From the NCBI RefSeq assembly GCF_021117425.1, contig NZ_CP088298.1, positions 4,030,001 through 4,094,000 on the forward strand: a stretch of DNA of 64,000 bases, written 5' to 3'. Positions 43,055-51,168 of this stretch are shown one piece after another; position 1 is the stretch's first letter, and each line of letters starts with the position of its first letter. A program made the translations under genes and the position numbers. The stretch is from Brevibacterium zhoupengii (GTDB taxonomy: Bacteria; Actinomycetota; Actinomycetes; Actinomycetales; Brevibacteriaceae). The notes below the pieces were generated by a model. That model was not told the origin of the DNA. It was given only the letters and a program-made list of their open reading frames with translations, and did not search any database.

Positions 43055-43108
43055 TTCTACACATTGGGACGATGCTCTTTGCGAAGAGCATCGTCCCAAT
43101 GTGTAGAA
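43055..43108 (+). terminator. 25-bp perfect inverted repeat with 4-base loop behind ogt
   Basis: The arms (43055-43079 and 43084-43108, starting TTCTACACATTGGGACGATG) pair without a mismatch around the loop TGCG. It is AT-richer than its surroundings and lacks a U-tract. It begins ten bases behind the ogt stop codon. A terminator is likely; a mobile-element relic or regulatory hairpin is also possible. Confidence 0.7.
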
Positions 43109-43153
43109 GTCGAACAGAGAATGTGGTTATATGGCACTACAGTATTTTGTGAT

Positions 43154-43168
43154 CACATCGTTGATGTG
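43154..43168 (+). promoter_or_regulatory. Short dyad upstream of the second binding-protein gene
   Basis: CACATC-GTT-GATGTG in AT-rich DNA about 90 bases before the start codon; TATTTT (43143-43148) just upstream could be a -10. An operator is possible. Confidence 0.35.
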
Positions 43169-43257
43169 TGAGCCGAAATCACTGTGTGACCACGAGTTCG
43201 ACTCGATTCCGGGCGGACTCGATGAAGTGATCAGCTGCTACGAAGAGGTATGAACTG

Positions 43258-44160
43258 ATGAAGTCTCGCGCTCTCAACACCGCCCTCGCTGCCTGTGCCG
43301 CGCTCGGCCTCGCTCTGACCGGATGCTCCCAGGAGGCAGCTAAGGATTCGGGCTCGGACGGTGACAAGGGAAAGCTCACCATCGGCTACATTTCGTCGTG
43401 GACGGACAGCCTCAGTACGGCCTTTCTGCTCGAAGACCAATTCGAGAAGCTCGGCTTCGACGTCGAACTGGAGTCCATGTCCGAGGCTGCGATCGTCTAC
43501 GCCGGGGTGGCGAACGGTGACATCGACGTCTACCCGTCGGCGTGGCCTGAACGCACACACAAGAAATACATGGATGAGTACGGCGACAAGATCGAGGATC
43601 TCGGCACATACTTCGACGAGGCGAAGAACACCCTTGTCGTACCCTCCTACGTCGACATCGATTCGATGGATGAGCTCGTCGACAACGCTGACAAATTCGG
43701 CGGCAAGATCATCGGAATCGAACCCGGTGCCGGCCTCACCGCGATGGTCAAGGATTCGGTGATACCGACCTACGGTCTCGACAAAGATTTCGAACTCGTG
43801 ACCTCTTCGACCCCCGCGATGCTCACCGAGCTGGGCAATGCGATCGAAGCGAAGGAAGACATCGTCGTCACTCTCTGGCGACCGTTCTGGGCCAACAACG
43901 CCTATGACGTCAAGGACCTCAAGGATCCGAAGCACGCCATGGGTGATCCGGAGGGCATGCATTTCCTCGGCACCAAGGGATTCAGCGACGAGTTCCCCGA
44001 AGCCGCAGATCTCGTCAAGGGCATCAAGCTCGATGACAAGCAGTACGGCGACCTCGAGAACCTCGTCGTCAACGAGTACGAGGACGGTGAAGAAAGCGAC
44101 GCAGTCGATCAGTGGCTCAAGGAGAACCCGAAAGCCTTCGACACGGAGATCACCGACTGA
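43258..44160 (+). CDS. Glycine betaine-binding lipoprotein (second copy)
   Basis: 300 residues, clearly paralogous to the protein at 41381: lipobox LALTGCSQEAAKD, then IGYISSWTDSLS, the SAWPERTHKKY segment, IIGIEPGAGLTAMV and TLWRPFWANNAYDVK. It has its own upstream region with a dyad and weak promoter, separated from the ABC operon by a terminator, ogt and a strong hairpin. It probably works with the same ATPase and permease, perhaps with a different osmolyte or under a different signal. Confidence 0.9.
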   Translation: MKSRALNTALAACAALGLALTGCSQEAAKDSGSDGDKGKLTIGYISSWTDSLSTAFLLEDQFEKLGFDVELESMSEAAIVYAGVANGDIDVYPSAWPERTHKKYMDEYGDKIEDLGTYFDEAKNTLVVPSYVDIDSMDELVDNADKFGGKIIGIEPGAGLTAMVKDSVIPTYGLDKDFELVTSSTPAMLTELGNAIEAKEDIVVTLWRPFWANNAYDVKDLKDPKHAMGDPEGMHFLGTKGFSDEFPEAADLVKGIKLDDKQYGDLENLVVNEYEDGEESDAVDQWLKENPKAFDTEITD

Positions 44161-44177
44161 GCCGCGGCCCGGCCGCG

Positions 44178-44215
44178 GCGGCCGCCGCAGCCGCTTCTGC
44201 GGATCCGGCGGCCGC
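44178..44215. terminator. Bidirectional terminator between convergent genes
   Basis: GCGGCCGCCG (44178-44187) and CGGCGGCCGC (44206-44215) form a GC-only 10-bp stem around an inner GCAG/CTGC hairpin. It fills the 64-base gap between the second binding protein and the DyP gene. Confidence 0.6.
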
Positions 44216-44224
44216 ATCAGTCGC

Positions 44225-45544
44225 TCACCCCTCGAACAGGTTCTGCCCGACGTATTCCCCCTCGCTGATGCCGGGCGGGATCGCCCACACGGTCGACCCG
44301 ATCGGCGTGGTCCACTCATTGAGCAGATCCACCTCGGCGAGGCGGCGTTGGATCGGCAGGAACTGCCGTTCGATGTCGGCCTGGAAGGAAGCGAACAGCA
44401 GTCCTGCGCCTTCCTCCGCACCTGTCTCGTAGTTGAACGTTCGCCGATGGATCTGCGCCTCCGGGCCCAGTCCATCACGAGCCCTGGCCACGTGCGAGGC
44501 CGCAGATATCTTCGTCAGACCCCGCTTGTCGACCGCGGTGAAGTCGGGAACATCGAACTCATCTGTGCCAGACAGCGGTGCGCCGGAATCAAGCGTCCGT
44601 CCCGTCGCGAACTCCCGTGCCGGCCGGTCGGCCTTGTCCCAAGTGTCGAGATTCATCGCGATATCGCGCAGCACTAGGGTCGTTCCCCCGCGCATCCAGT
44701 CAGGCAGATGCTCGCCGAGGTTGTCCGGCGGTTCCCCGCGCGCGGAGTACACCGCATCCGTCCGCCCGGTACCCTGACCCCAGATGATGCGCGCGAAATC
44801 GTCGGATCCGGATCCCGGGTTGGCGGTCCCATCCAACTGTCCGAAGAGGTTCCGCTGGGTCTTCCCTTCTTCTTTGCTGCCGTAGGAACGGCGGAACCCA
44901 CCCCTCTGCCAGGCCACCTCGGCGAAGTTCCGGGAATCCTTCCACAGCATCCGTCTGGCATGTGCCAAGGTCAGCGGATCGTCACCGCAGATCTGCAGCA
45001 GCAGATCCCCGGTGCACCGGTCTGGATCGAGGTCATCGATGGAGAACTTCTCCAGCGGACCCAACCATTCCGGTACCGTTTTCCTGCCCGCCAGCTTCAC
45101 GAGCCTGCGACCGAATCCGAAGGTCACGGTCAGGCGGGCCGGATCGTGGGCGAGCTCGGGCTCCGAGTCAGCCAGCGGCCCGCTGCCCTGGGTCAGCGCC
45201 GCCGCATCTGCGGTGAGCAGTCGCAGCCAGCGGACCGCCTCGTCGGCGTTGATTCCGGTTTTCAACGTCAACGCCAGGAAGTGCGCGTGCGCTTGAGGAG
45301 GCGTTTCTACTCCGGACTGGTGAGGACCGTAGAACGGTTCGGTGATCGGACCGTTTGCTCCGTTGAGATCTCGGGATGGCGCGGCCTCAGCACGGTCTGT
45401 GGATTCGGCTCGCCCAGCGCCGAAGCCTGCGACGGCGCCGACGACTCCCGCTCCTCCGGCCGCAGCCGCCGAGGCGATGAGGCCTCGGCGGCTGAAACCG
45501 TGAGCACGGGCCGAGGAGTCCTTCGGCTGGGACTCAGCGGTCAC
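44225..45544 (-). CDS. DyP-type heme peroxidase, Tat-exported (EfeB-like)
   Basis: About 439 residues from the GTG at 45544, which overlaps the copper-chaperone stop by 11 bases; an in-frame ATG at 45571 would add nine residues. A twin-arginine signal (SRRGLIASAAAAGGAG) exports it folded with heme. The DyP hallmark is NLFGQLDGTAN (GXXDG, Asp as distal acid), and the proximal His is in ISAASHVARA. The family oxidises dyes and phenols with H2O2 or, as EfeB, takes part in iron acquisition. No efeU/efeO is adjacent; instead it sits with a copper chaperone and a membrane protein. Confidence 0.88.
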   Translation of the reverse strand: MTAESQPKDSSARAHGFSRRGLIASAAAAGGAGVVGAVAGFGAGRAESTDRAEAAPSRDLNGANGPITEPFYGPHQSGVETPPQAHAHFLALTLKTGINADEAVRWLRLLTADAAALTQGSGPLADSEPELAHDPARLTVTFGFGRRLVKLAGRKTVPEWLGPLEKFSIDDLDPDRCTGDLLLQICGDDPLTLAHARRMLWKDSRNFAEVAWQRGGFRRSYGSKEEGKTQRNLFGQLDGTANPGSGSDDFARIIWGQGTGRTDAVYSARGEPPDNLGEHLPDWMRGGTTLVLRDIAMNLDTWDKADRPAREFATGRTLDSGAPLSGTDEFDVPDFTAVDKRGLTKISAASHVARARDGLGPEAQIHRRTFNYETGAEEGAGLLFASFQADIERQFLPIQRRLAEVDLLNEWTTPIGSTVWAIPPGISEGEYVGQNLFEG

Positions 45545-46142
45545 CGTGATCCCCGTGGTCCATCTCGTCATGGTTCATGTCTTCGTGGTCCATGTCCTTG
45601 TGGTCGGCTCCGTCGCCTTCGTCCTCGGCCTCGCCCGGGGCGTAGTTCTCCTGCGCACCCGAATAGTCCTTGGCGATGGCGGTGACCGGGAAGCTCTGCT
45701 TATCGGCGGTGAAGAGTTCTAGTGAGATCTCCTCACCGGGTTTGATCGGTTTCGTCAGGCCCATGACCATGATGTGATCGCCACCGGGTTTGAGGTTCAG
45801 GGATTCGCCTGCAGGGATCGTGAAGCCGCCCTTCTTCTCCTGCATCGACATTCCTCCGGAGGTGTCTTCAAGAGTTTCGTGGAGTTGGACCTGCTCGGCG
45901 TCATCGTATTTCGCCTCGATGAGGTTGATGTCCTCATCGCTGTTGTTCTTCAGTTCACCGAAGACAGCGGTCATCCCGTCGTCGGCGGCCTTAACCCAGG
46001 CGTCGTCGAGACTCAGTGAGCCGGCGCTGACCTGGGATCTGGTGGTCTCTTCGGGCTCGCTCGCCTGGCTCTGGCCGCAGGCGCTGAGGCCAATCATCAA
46101 GGCAACAGACACAGTGGCCATCAGGGAGGTGTTCTTTCGCAT
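45534..46142 (-). CDS. PCu(A)C-type copper chaperone lipoprotein
   Basis: 202 residues. The signal peptide ends in lipobox IGLSAC. The PCu(A)C fold carries the copper motif His-(X)n-Met-X-Met ... His-X-Met: VQLHETLED, GGMSMQEKKGG, GGDHIMVMGL. A second metal-binding tail rich in His, Met and Asp (DHKDMDHEDMNHDEMDHGDHGDR) closes the protein. Such proteins deliver Cu(I) to cytochrome oxidase or other cuproenzymes outside the membrane. The stop is overlapped by the DyP start. Upstream lies an array of 10-bp repeats. Confidence 0.88.
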   Translation of the reverse strand: MRKNTSLMATVSVALMIGLSACGQSQASEPEETTRSQVSAGSLSLDDAWVKAADDGMTAVFGELKNNSDEDINLIEAKYDDAEQVQLHETLEDTSGGMSMQEKKGGFTIPAGESLNLKPGGDHIMVMGLTKPIKPGEEISLELFTADKQSFPVTAIAKDYSGAQENYAPGEAEDEGDGADHKDMDHEDMNHDEMDHGDHGDR

Positions 46143-46206
46143 TTCGTCTGCACTTTCAGCTTGTCGGTGCAGCCGGGCACAGGTCTCGACGAGTGTCGGC
46201 GCGGAC

Positions 46207-46296
46207 GCGATCAGTTGCGATCAGTTGCCGTCCGAAGCGGTCAGTCGCGCTCAGACGCGGTTCGACGCGGCCCGATGCGATCGGTCGCGATTTGTC
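46207..46296. repeat. Degenerate 10-bp tandem array (about nine units)
   Basis: Nine consecutive decamers begin with GC(G/C): GCGATCAGTT twice, then GCCGTCCGAA, GCGGTCAGTC, GCGCTCAGAC, GCGGTTCGAC, GCGGCCCGAT, GCGATCGGTC, GCGATTTGTC. Consensus GCGRTCAGTY. It lies 65-154 bases upstream of the copper-chaperone start codon, in the gap behind the membrane-protein gene. Confidence 0.7.
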
Positions 46297-46384
46297 ACAC
46301 GGAACGGCTCGTCTGCGACAGTGCGTGGCTGTCACCAATGATGTGTGGGTCGGCGGAGTATCCGCCGATGGTGAGGTTCTGAGC

Positions 46385-47032
46385 TCAGACGAGTGCGGGC
46401 GGACCGCGTCGATAGTTCGGGCCGACGACGGCAGAGGTGACGGCCTGGGGCAGCTGGTATTCGCCCTGGATGAGTCGGGTCGGGAACTCGGCCAGAACTC
46501 CGAGGGCCTCGGAGAGGGCTCGGAGCGCGGTGGCGATCGGCCCCAGGGCCAGCTGCAGGATGGTGAGGATGATGTCTTCGCCGCGTTTGAGAACGACTGC
46601 GGTGACAATGACGGCCGCGACGTGGGCAAACACCATGGCCACGCCCGCGCTCGAGCCGTCACCGGCCATGTGCGACAGCGGCTGGGAAGTCGATCCTGTC
46701 TGGCCCAGGTCAAGTGCACCGGTCCCGTGGTGCATGTGCTGATGGCCCATGACCGTTCCGGTCGTCGTTGCACCGCTGGAGGCGGGTGCGGCAGTGAACC
46801 AGCCCATCGACAGGTGCATGAGGATCTGTCCCAGACTCAACAGCGATCCCAGGGCCAGATAGCCGAGCCGGCGGCCGGCGAGGATCATTGCGGCCCACAG
46901 GGCGAAGACGAAGACGATCACAATGCCGACGGGAGAAGTCGAGCCCCCGGCGCCGACGTGCATGAGAACGGCGAGCAGGGTCGTCATGAGTGCGGCGAAG
47001 AGAGCGCGCACCGACTTGTTCGACCCGGTCAT
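46385..47032 (-). CDS. Polytopic membrane protein of the copper/DyP cluster
   Basis: 215 residues with five hydrophobic helices (ALFAALMTTLLAVLMHV, PVGIVIVFVFALWAAMILA, LGYLALGSLLSLGQILMHLSMG, GVAMVFAHVAAVIVTAVVL, ILTILQLALGPIATAL). The long outer loop holds GHQHMHHGT, a His/Met cluster that could bind copper. AGGAGAGG precedes the ATG. It is read in the same direction as the copper chaperone and DyP genes, 242 bases upstream of the former. No named family is recognised. Metal handling is inferred from the loop and the neighbours. Confidence 0.72.
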   Translation of the reverse strand: MTGSNKSVRALFAALMTTLLAVLMHVGAGGSTSPVGIVIVFVFALWAAMILAGRRLGYLALGSLLSLGQILMHLSMGWFTAAPASSGATTTGTVMGHQHMHHGTGALDLGQTGSTSQPLSHMAGDGSSAGVAMVFAHVAAVIVTAVVLKRGEDIILTILQLALGPIATALRALSEALGVLAEFPTRLIQGEYQLPQAVTSAVVGPNYRRGPPALV

Positions 47033-47097
47033 GCCGCTCCTCTCCTGGGACTTCTCACACGAATGGCATCATGGCTGAGCCTCAGAGGACTCAAAGC

Positions 47098-47114
47098 TTC
47101 TACTCAGTGTAGAA
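47098..47114 (-). promoter_or_regulatory. Dyad upstream of the membrane-protein gene
   Basis: TTCTAC-TCAGT-GTAGAA, a perfect 6-bp inverted repeat followed by CTAAGT, 66 bases before the start codon. CTAC-N5-GTAG resembles operators of BlaI/CopY-type repressors, which often control copper genes; the identity of the regulator is a guess. Confidence 0.4.
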
Positions 47115-47149
47115 CTAAGTGGGTTCCCGACGCCACAGCGATGGGGAGG

Positions 47150-47749
47150 TTACATCCTCAGCCAGGTATCGGCGGTCTTCTTGATCATGGCTCCGGCGGC
47201 TTCGGCCTCGTCCAGCCAGGTCACTGGCTGGCCCTCGGGGTCGATCACTGCGTCAGAGAGGACGATGACGTCGAAGTTGCACACCAGCGCGGCCATCGCC
47301 GAGGCACGAACCGAGCCCGGCAATTCGCCGCCAGCATTGTCATCAGCAGAGTCTGCTTCGCCAACCGAATCTGTACCATCAGCAGCGTCCGCACCATCCG
47401 CGCCGTCCGCCTCGTCCGAGGTGTCTGCGTCCTCGAGGGTTGCAACGGTAGTCACGTCCCCACCGGCGATGACGATGCGGTCAACGCCCATGTCGTGGAG
47501 GCCGGGCGCCAGGTCGCGGATGCCGTCGAAGACATCGGGCTTCTCCGAACGCAGCACGAGATCTTCCTCGTCGGGGACGAAGATGGACAGTTCCTCATCG
47601 TCGATGTCGACGAGTTCGTCCTTCGTCGAGGCGAAGATGAGCACACCGCCGACGGTGCGAGTGCGGCCGACGATGTCGACTAAAATCTCGGCGTTCTCGT
47701 CGGAGATATAACTGGCGTCGTCGGTGTCAATGAGGAGCAGGGCATCCAT
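47150..47749 (-). CDS. Isochorismatase-like protein lacking the catalytic cysteine
   Basis: 199 residues. The start DALLLIDTDDASYI and the middle and end (DMGVDRIVIAGGDVTTVATL, SVRASAMAALVCNFDVIVLSDAV, WLDEAEAAGAMIKKT) follow the isochorismatase/cysteine-hydrolase fold, where the nucleophilic Cys normally sits in a T-X-X-C-V-X-A-T block. Here a ~35-residue acidic Ala/Asp/Gly insert lies at that spot and no Cys is in position, so hydrolase activity looks lost. The first acidic residue (Asp8) is kept. It starts 5 bases after nagA on the same strand and is probably co-transcribed. Confidence 0.55.
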   Translation of the reverse strand: MDALLLIDTDDASYISDENAEILVDIVGRTRTVGGVLIFASTKDELVDIDDEELSIFVPDEEDLVLRSEKPDVFDGIRDLAPGLHDMGVDRIVIAGGDVTTVATLEDADTSDEADGADGADAADGTDSVGEADSADDNAGGELPGSVRASAMAALVCNFDVIVLSDAVIDPEGQPVTWLDEAEAAGAMIKKTADTWLRM

Positions 47750-47754
47750 GTGTC

Positions 47755-48996
47755 CTATCGTGCCATGTTCTGTGCCCTGATGCTCATGTCCGCGTTCAGC
47801 AGCAGGTACTCGGCGGGCATCCCGACACGCAGCAGACAGCCCTCGTCTTCTGCGATGAACCCGAGTGCTCGCAGGGGCACCAGGCTCGCGGCCCGGACGG
47901 CTTCAAACGGGCTCATCCCCACCTCGGCGACCGCCCTCATCACCGCATCGTCCATGGTCAGGGTCGAACCGGCGATGGACCCCGTCGCCCCGTCCTCGCC
48001 CAGCAGCCGTGCCACCGAATCCTCGACCTGCACCGGCAGCGAACCGAGCATGTAGCGCCCGTCGGCCATCCCCGTCGCGGCCATGGCGTCGGTGATCAGT
48101 GCGATCCTGCCGGGGGCCAGTTTCGCAAGCATCCGTGCCGGTGGCGCTGCCACGTGGACTCCGTCGTTGATGAGTTCGAGGCTGACGTGCCCGGCATCGA
48201 CGGCGGCGAGGATCGGGCCGGGTGCCCTGTGGTGGATGCCCGGCATCGCGTTGAACGTGTGGGTGAGAATTCGTGCGCCCGCGTCGAAGGCTCGTGCTGC
48301 TTCCTTGTAATCAGCTGCGGTGTGGCCGACGGCCACGCTCACCCCCGCCGAGGCGAACCGTGAGATCGCGTCGATCGCTCCCGGCAGCTCTGGGGCGATC
48401 GTGATCTGAGCCAGTGTCCCATCGGCTGCGGTGAGGATCGATTCGACCGCCTCGGGGGTGGGAGCAGTGAGCACTTCGGGTGCGTGCGCGCCCTTGAAGT
48501 CCGGGGACAGGAACGGACCTTCGGCGTGGAGTCCCAGCACGGCCGGGTTGTCGCGGCAGAGCCTGGCCCCGGTGGCCAGGGAACGGCACAGGCCGGCGAC
48601 CGTATCGGAGACATAAGACAGGGCGAGGGCCCGGGTTCCGTGCCGGCGGTGAACTGCCAGCACCTCGACGAGCCCGGATTCCCCATCCTCGGCGCTGGAG
48701 CCGCCGGCCCCGTGGCAGTGGATGTCGACGTAGGCGGGTGCCAGATACGCTCCCTTAGCGTCGATGATCTGCACCGTCGCCGAGGTGCTCAGGTCCTTCC
48801 AGCCCGTCCCACGTCCGCGGGCGATGACGGTTCCCCCCGCCGACGCGAGCCAGTCATCCCCGGTGGCCGGAGTAGGGCCGTCCGAGATGGACCCGTCCGA
48901 GCCGACCCCGGTGGGATCGCCGTCGAGGATGACGGCGTTGTGGGTGATCGTGTCTGCGGGCATCATGTTGCTCACCAGAGTATTCTCCAAGGTCAT
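47755..48996 (-). CDS. nagA: N-acetylglucosamine-6-phosphate deacetylase
   Basis: 413 residues from the ATG at 48996, chosen because the longer frame overlaps the S9 peptidase. An ATG at 48966 is an alternative. The amidohydrolase barrel shows the metal sites YVDIHCHGAGG, LGLHAEGPFLSPDFKGAH, VAVGHTAADY, LTHTFNAMPGIHHRAPG and ITDAMAATG. It deacetylates GlcNAc-6-phosphate to glucosamine-6-phosphate, feeding cell-wall sugar recycling. The N-terminal ~60 residues include a Gly/Asp/Ser-rich insertion. It follows the S9 peptidase by 16 bases. Confidence 0.9.
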   Translation of the reverse strand: MTLENTLVSNMMPADTITHNAVILDGDPTGVGSDGSISDGPTPATGDDWLASAGGTVIARGRGTGWKDLSTSATVQIIDAKGAYLAPAYVDIHCHGAGGSSAEDGESGLVEVLAVHRRHGTRALALSYVSDTVAGLCRSLATGARLCRDNPAVLGLHAEGPFLSPDFKGAHAPEVLTAPTPEAVESILTAADGTLAQITIAPELPGAIDAISRFASAGVSVAVGHTAADYKEAARAFDAGARILTHTFNAMPGIHHRAPGPILAAVDAGHVSLELINDGVHVAAPPARMLAKLAPGRIALITDAMAATGMADGRYMLGSLPVQVEDSVARLLGEDGATGSIAGSTLTMDDAVMRAVAEVGMSPFEAVRAASLVPLRALGFIAEDEGCLLRVGMPAEYLLLNADMSIRAQNMAR

Positions 48997-49012
48997 CGCT
49001 GCAGTTGAGTCG

Positions 49013-51124
49013 TCACCCCAGGGCGCGGATGCGTTGGGCGTCGATGTCGAGGACGTGTTTGTCGAGGAAGGCCAGGACAGTTCGGTACCAGACTTCGGCG
49101 TTGCCGCGACCGGTGATCCAGTGCCCCTCGTCGGGGAAATACAGGAAGCGGTGCTGGGTGAGTCCGTCCGCGTCCAGGGGTGTCTTGGACCGGGTGAGCA
49201 GGTCGTACCAGAGTTCCTGACCCTGACCGATGGGCACCCGGTAGTCCTTGTCACCGTGGATGACGAGCATCGGCACCTCGATCCGGTCGGCGAACAGGTG
49301 CGGTGAGTACGTCGACGACTGCTTCCGCATGGCCACGTCCCAGGAGGCGTTGTCCGTGGTCCGGCCCATCGACGTCGTGTTCCACAGGGAAGCGTGGGTG
49401 ACGATGCACGCGAAGCGCTGACTGGTATGTCCCGCGACCCAGTTCGCCATGTACCCGCCGTAGGATCCGCCGGCCAGAGCCGTGCGCTGCTCGTCGATGT
49501 CGGGCCGCTCGATCGCCGCATCCGTGAGTGCGAGGATGTCCGTGAACGGTGCCCCACCCAGCTCCTGCTGACCACGATCGATCATCGCCTGGCCGTAGCC
49601 AGTGGAGATCGCCGGATCCGGCAGCAGCACCGCGTATCCGGCTGCGGTGAACGGTCCCGGGTTCCACCGGTACGTCCAGGCGTTCCAGGACCCCCAGGGC
49701 CCACCGTGGGCGAACACGACGAGGGGGAACGGCCCTTCCCCGTCGGGCAGAGCCAACCAGGCGCGCACCTCGGTGCCGTCATCACCTTCAGCGGCCACCT
49801 CGGTGAGGGTGCCTGTCCCGTCGATGACGTCGGCGGGGTTGGCCAGCTCGCTGATCTGTCCGGAGACCAGGTCGATGGCGATGGGCAGGGGTGCGACGTC
49901 GATCGCCGAGGCGGTCGCGACGACCCGCAGTCCCTGAACGTGGAGTCCGGCAAAAGCATATTTCTGACCGGGACCGCCGACCAGTCGCCGAGGCTGTTCG
50001 TCGTTGACATCGCCGATGAAGACGCTGCCCCGACCGAGATCGTCTGCGGTCGCCACAATCGTCGAATCGTCGGCCCAGACGGGGTCGAACCACTGGTCGG
50101 CATCCGGCCACACCGGGCTCAGCGTCTCCGTATCGAGGTCGAGGACCATGAGTGCCGCGGACAGGTTCGTCGTCGACGTCCAGAACTGCTCTCGAGTGAG
50201 CAGTGCCCGGGTGCCGTCGGGGCTGATGGCGTCGATGCTGTACGCGTGGTCGACCGCGGCACCGATCAGGAGGCGCGGTGCCCCATGCTTGTGCACGTCG
50301 ATCTGCCAGATCTCGCTGGCCTCGAGCTGACCTGGGATCGGCTTCTCGACTTGCACGAGGACGAAGCGGGCCTCATCATCGACGGCCCAGTCCACGAGCC
50401 GACCGGGTGGCAGCGACAGGTAGCGGAAGGCCAGGTCGGCAGGGCGTGTGGAAGTCGAATCCTCACTGTCGCCGGTGGCAGCGGCACCTGTGGCTCCGGT
50501 GCCAGCAGCCGTGTTCGAGGTGGAGTCGGCCTCGTACCGAGCGGTGTCGGTCGTGAGGTCGTCGGCGAACTCGTCGGCGACGGTGCTCAGGTCTGCGATC
50601 GCCAGGGTCTCTTGCCCTGGGCCCAGATCGTGGTCCCAGCGGCGGATGGGGAAGCCGGAGTGCAGGATGGCGCTGACCTTGGAGTCGCGGCGCTCCTGGC
50701 TGTAGTCCCGGTGCTCGTCCTCGGTCGCGGCCCATGTGTGAGTGGGGAATTGGACGATCATGGACTGACCCTTGACGTCGATGCGGGAGAAGCCGCCGTC
50801 ATGATCGGCGAGTTTGCGTGCCTCTCCTGTCTCCGGCAGCGACCAGAGGCTCGGGCTCTCGGCGTCCTTGCCGTCCTCGCCGGTGCGCTTGGCCGCGAAG
50901 TACAGTGTTCCGGATTCGCTGAGCGCGGCGGCTCCGATCGGCTGGTCACCGCGGGTGAGGCGGCGCGGGCTCTCACCGCTGATGTCTGCGAGATGGGTGA
51001 GATAGGTGTTGCACTCGGCGTTGAGGAAGGAGTACTGGGCGATCACACGGTCGCTCTTGTTCGTCAGGAGGCCTTGCAGTCGGCGGGCATCGAGGAGAGT
51101 CGTCACAGCGTCGTTGGTCATCAT
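49013..51124 (-). CDS. S9-family serine peptidase (prolyl-oligopeptidase-like)
   Basis: 703 residues. An N-terminal beta-propeller region with repeated WD-like segments (residues ~30-430) is followed by the alpha/beta hydrolase peptidase domain. Catalytic Ser ~552 in GGSYGGYMANW, Asp in HGDKDYRVP, His in PDEGHWITG. An Ala/Thr/Gly-rich insertion (around residues 195-225) is unusual. No signal peptide is present, so it acts on short peptides in the cytoplasm. It is the first gene of a unit with nagA and the isochorismatase-like gene; all could take part in turning over wall or peptide material. Confidence 0.88.
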   Translation of the reverse strand: MMTNDAVTTLLDARRLQGLLTNKSDRVIAQYSFLNAECNTYLTHLADISGESPRRLTRGDQPIGAAALSESGTLYFAAKRTGEDGKDAESPSLWSLPETGEARKLADHDGGFSRIDVKGQSMIVQFPTHTWAATEDEHRDYSQERRDSKVSAILHSGFPIRRWDHDLGPGQETLAIADLSTVADEFADDLTTDTARYEADSTSNTAAGTGATGAAATGDSEDSTSTRPADLAFRYLSLPPGRLVDWAVDDEARFVLVQVEKPIPGQLEASEIWQIDVHKHGAPRLLIGAAVDHAYSIDAISPDGTRALLTREQFWTSTTNLSAALMVLDLDTETLSPVWPDADQWFDPVWADDSTIVATADDLGRGSVFIGDVNDEQPRRLVGGPGQKYAFAGLHVQGLRVVATASAIDVAPLPIAIDLVSGQISELANPADVIDGTGTLTEVAAEGDDGTEVRAWLALPDGEGPFPLVVFAHGGPWGSWNAWTYRWNPGPFTAAGYAVLLPDPAISTGYGQAMIDRGQQELGGAPFTDILALTDAAIERPDIDEQRTALAGGSYGGYMANWVAGHTSQRFACIVTHASLWNTTSMGRTTDNASWDVAMRKQSSTYSPHLFADRIEVPMLVIHGDKDYRVPIGQGQELWYDLLTRSKTPLDADGLTQHRFLYFPDEGHWITGRGNAEVWYRTVLAFLDKHVLDIDAQRIRALG

Positions 51125-51168
51125 GAACCCATCCTAGGATCATCACCGATCTTCGGGCCCGCAAACCG

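Noticed and set aside
46207..46296. CRISPR array
   Set aside because: Units are 10 bp, contiguous, without spacers, and no cas gene is present.
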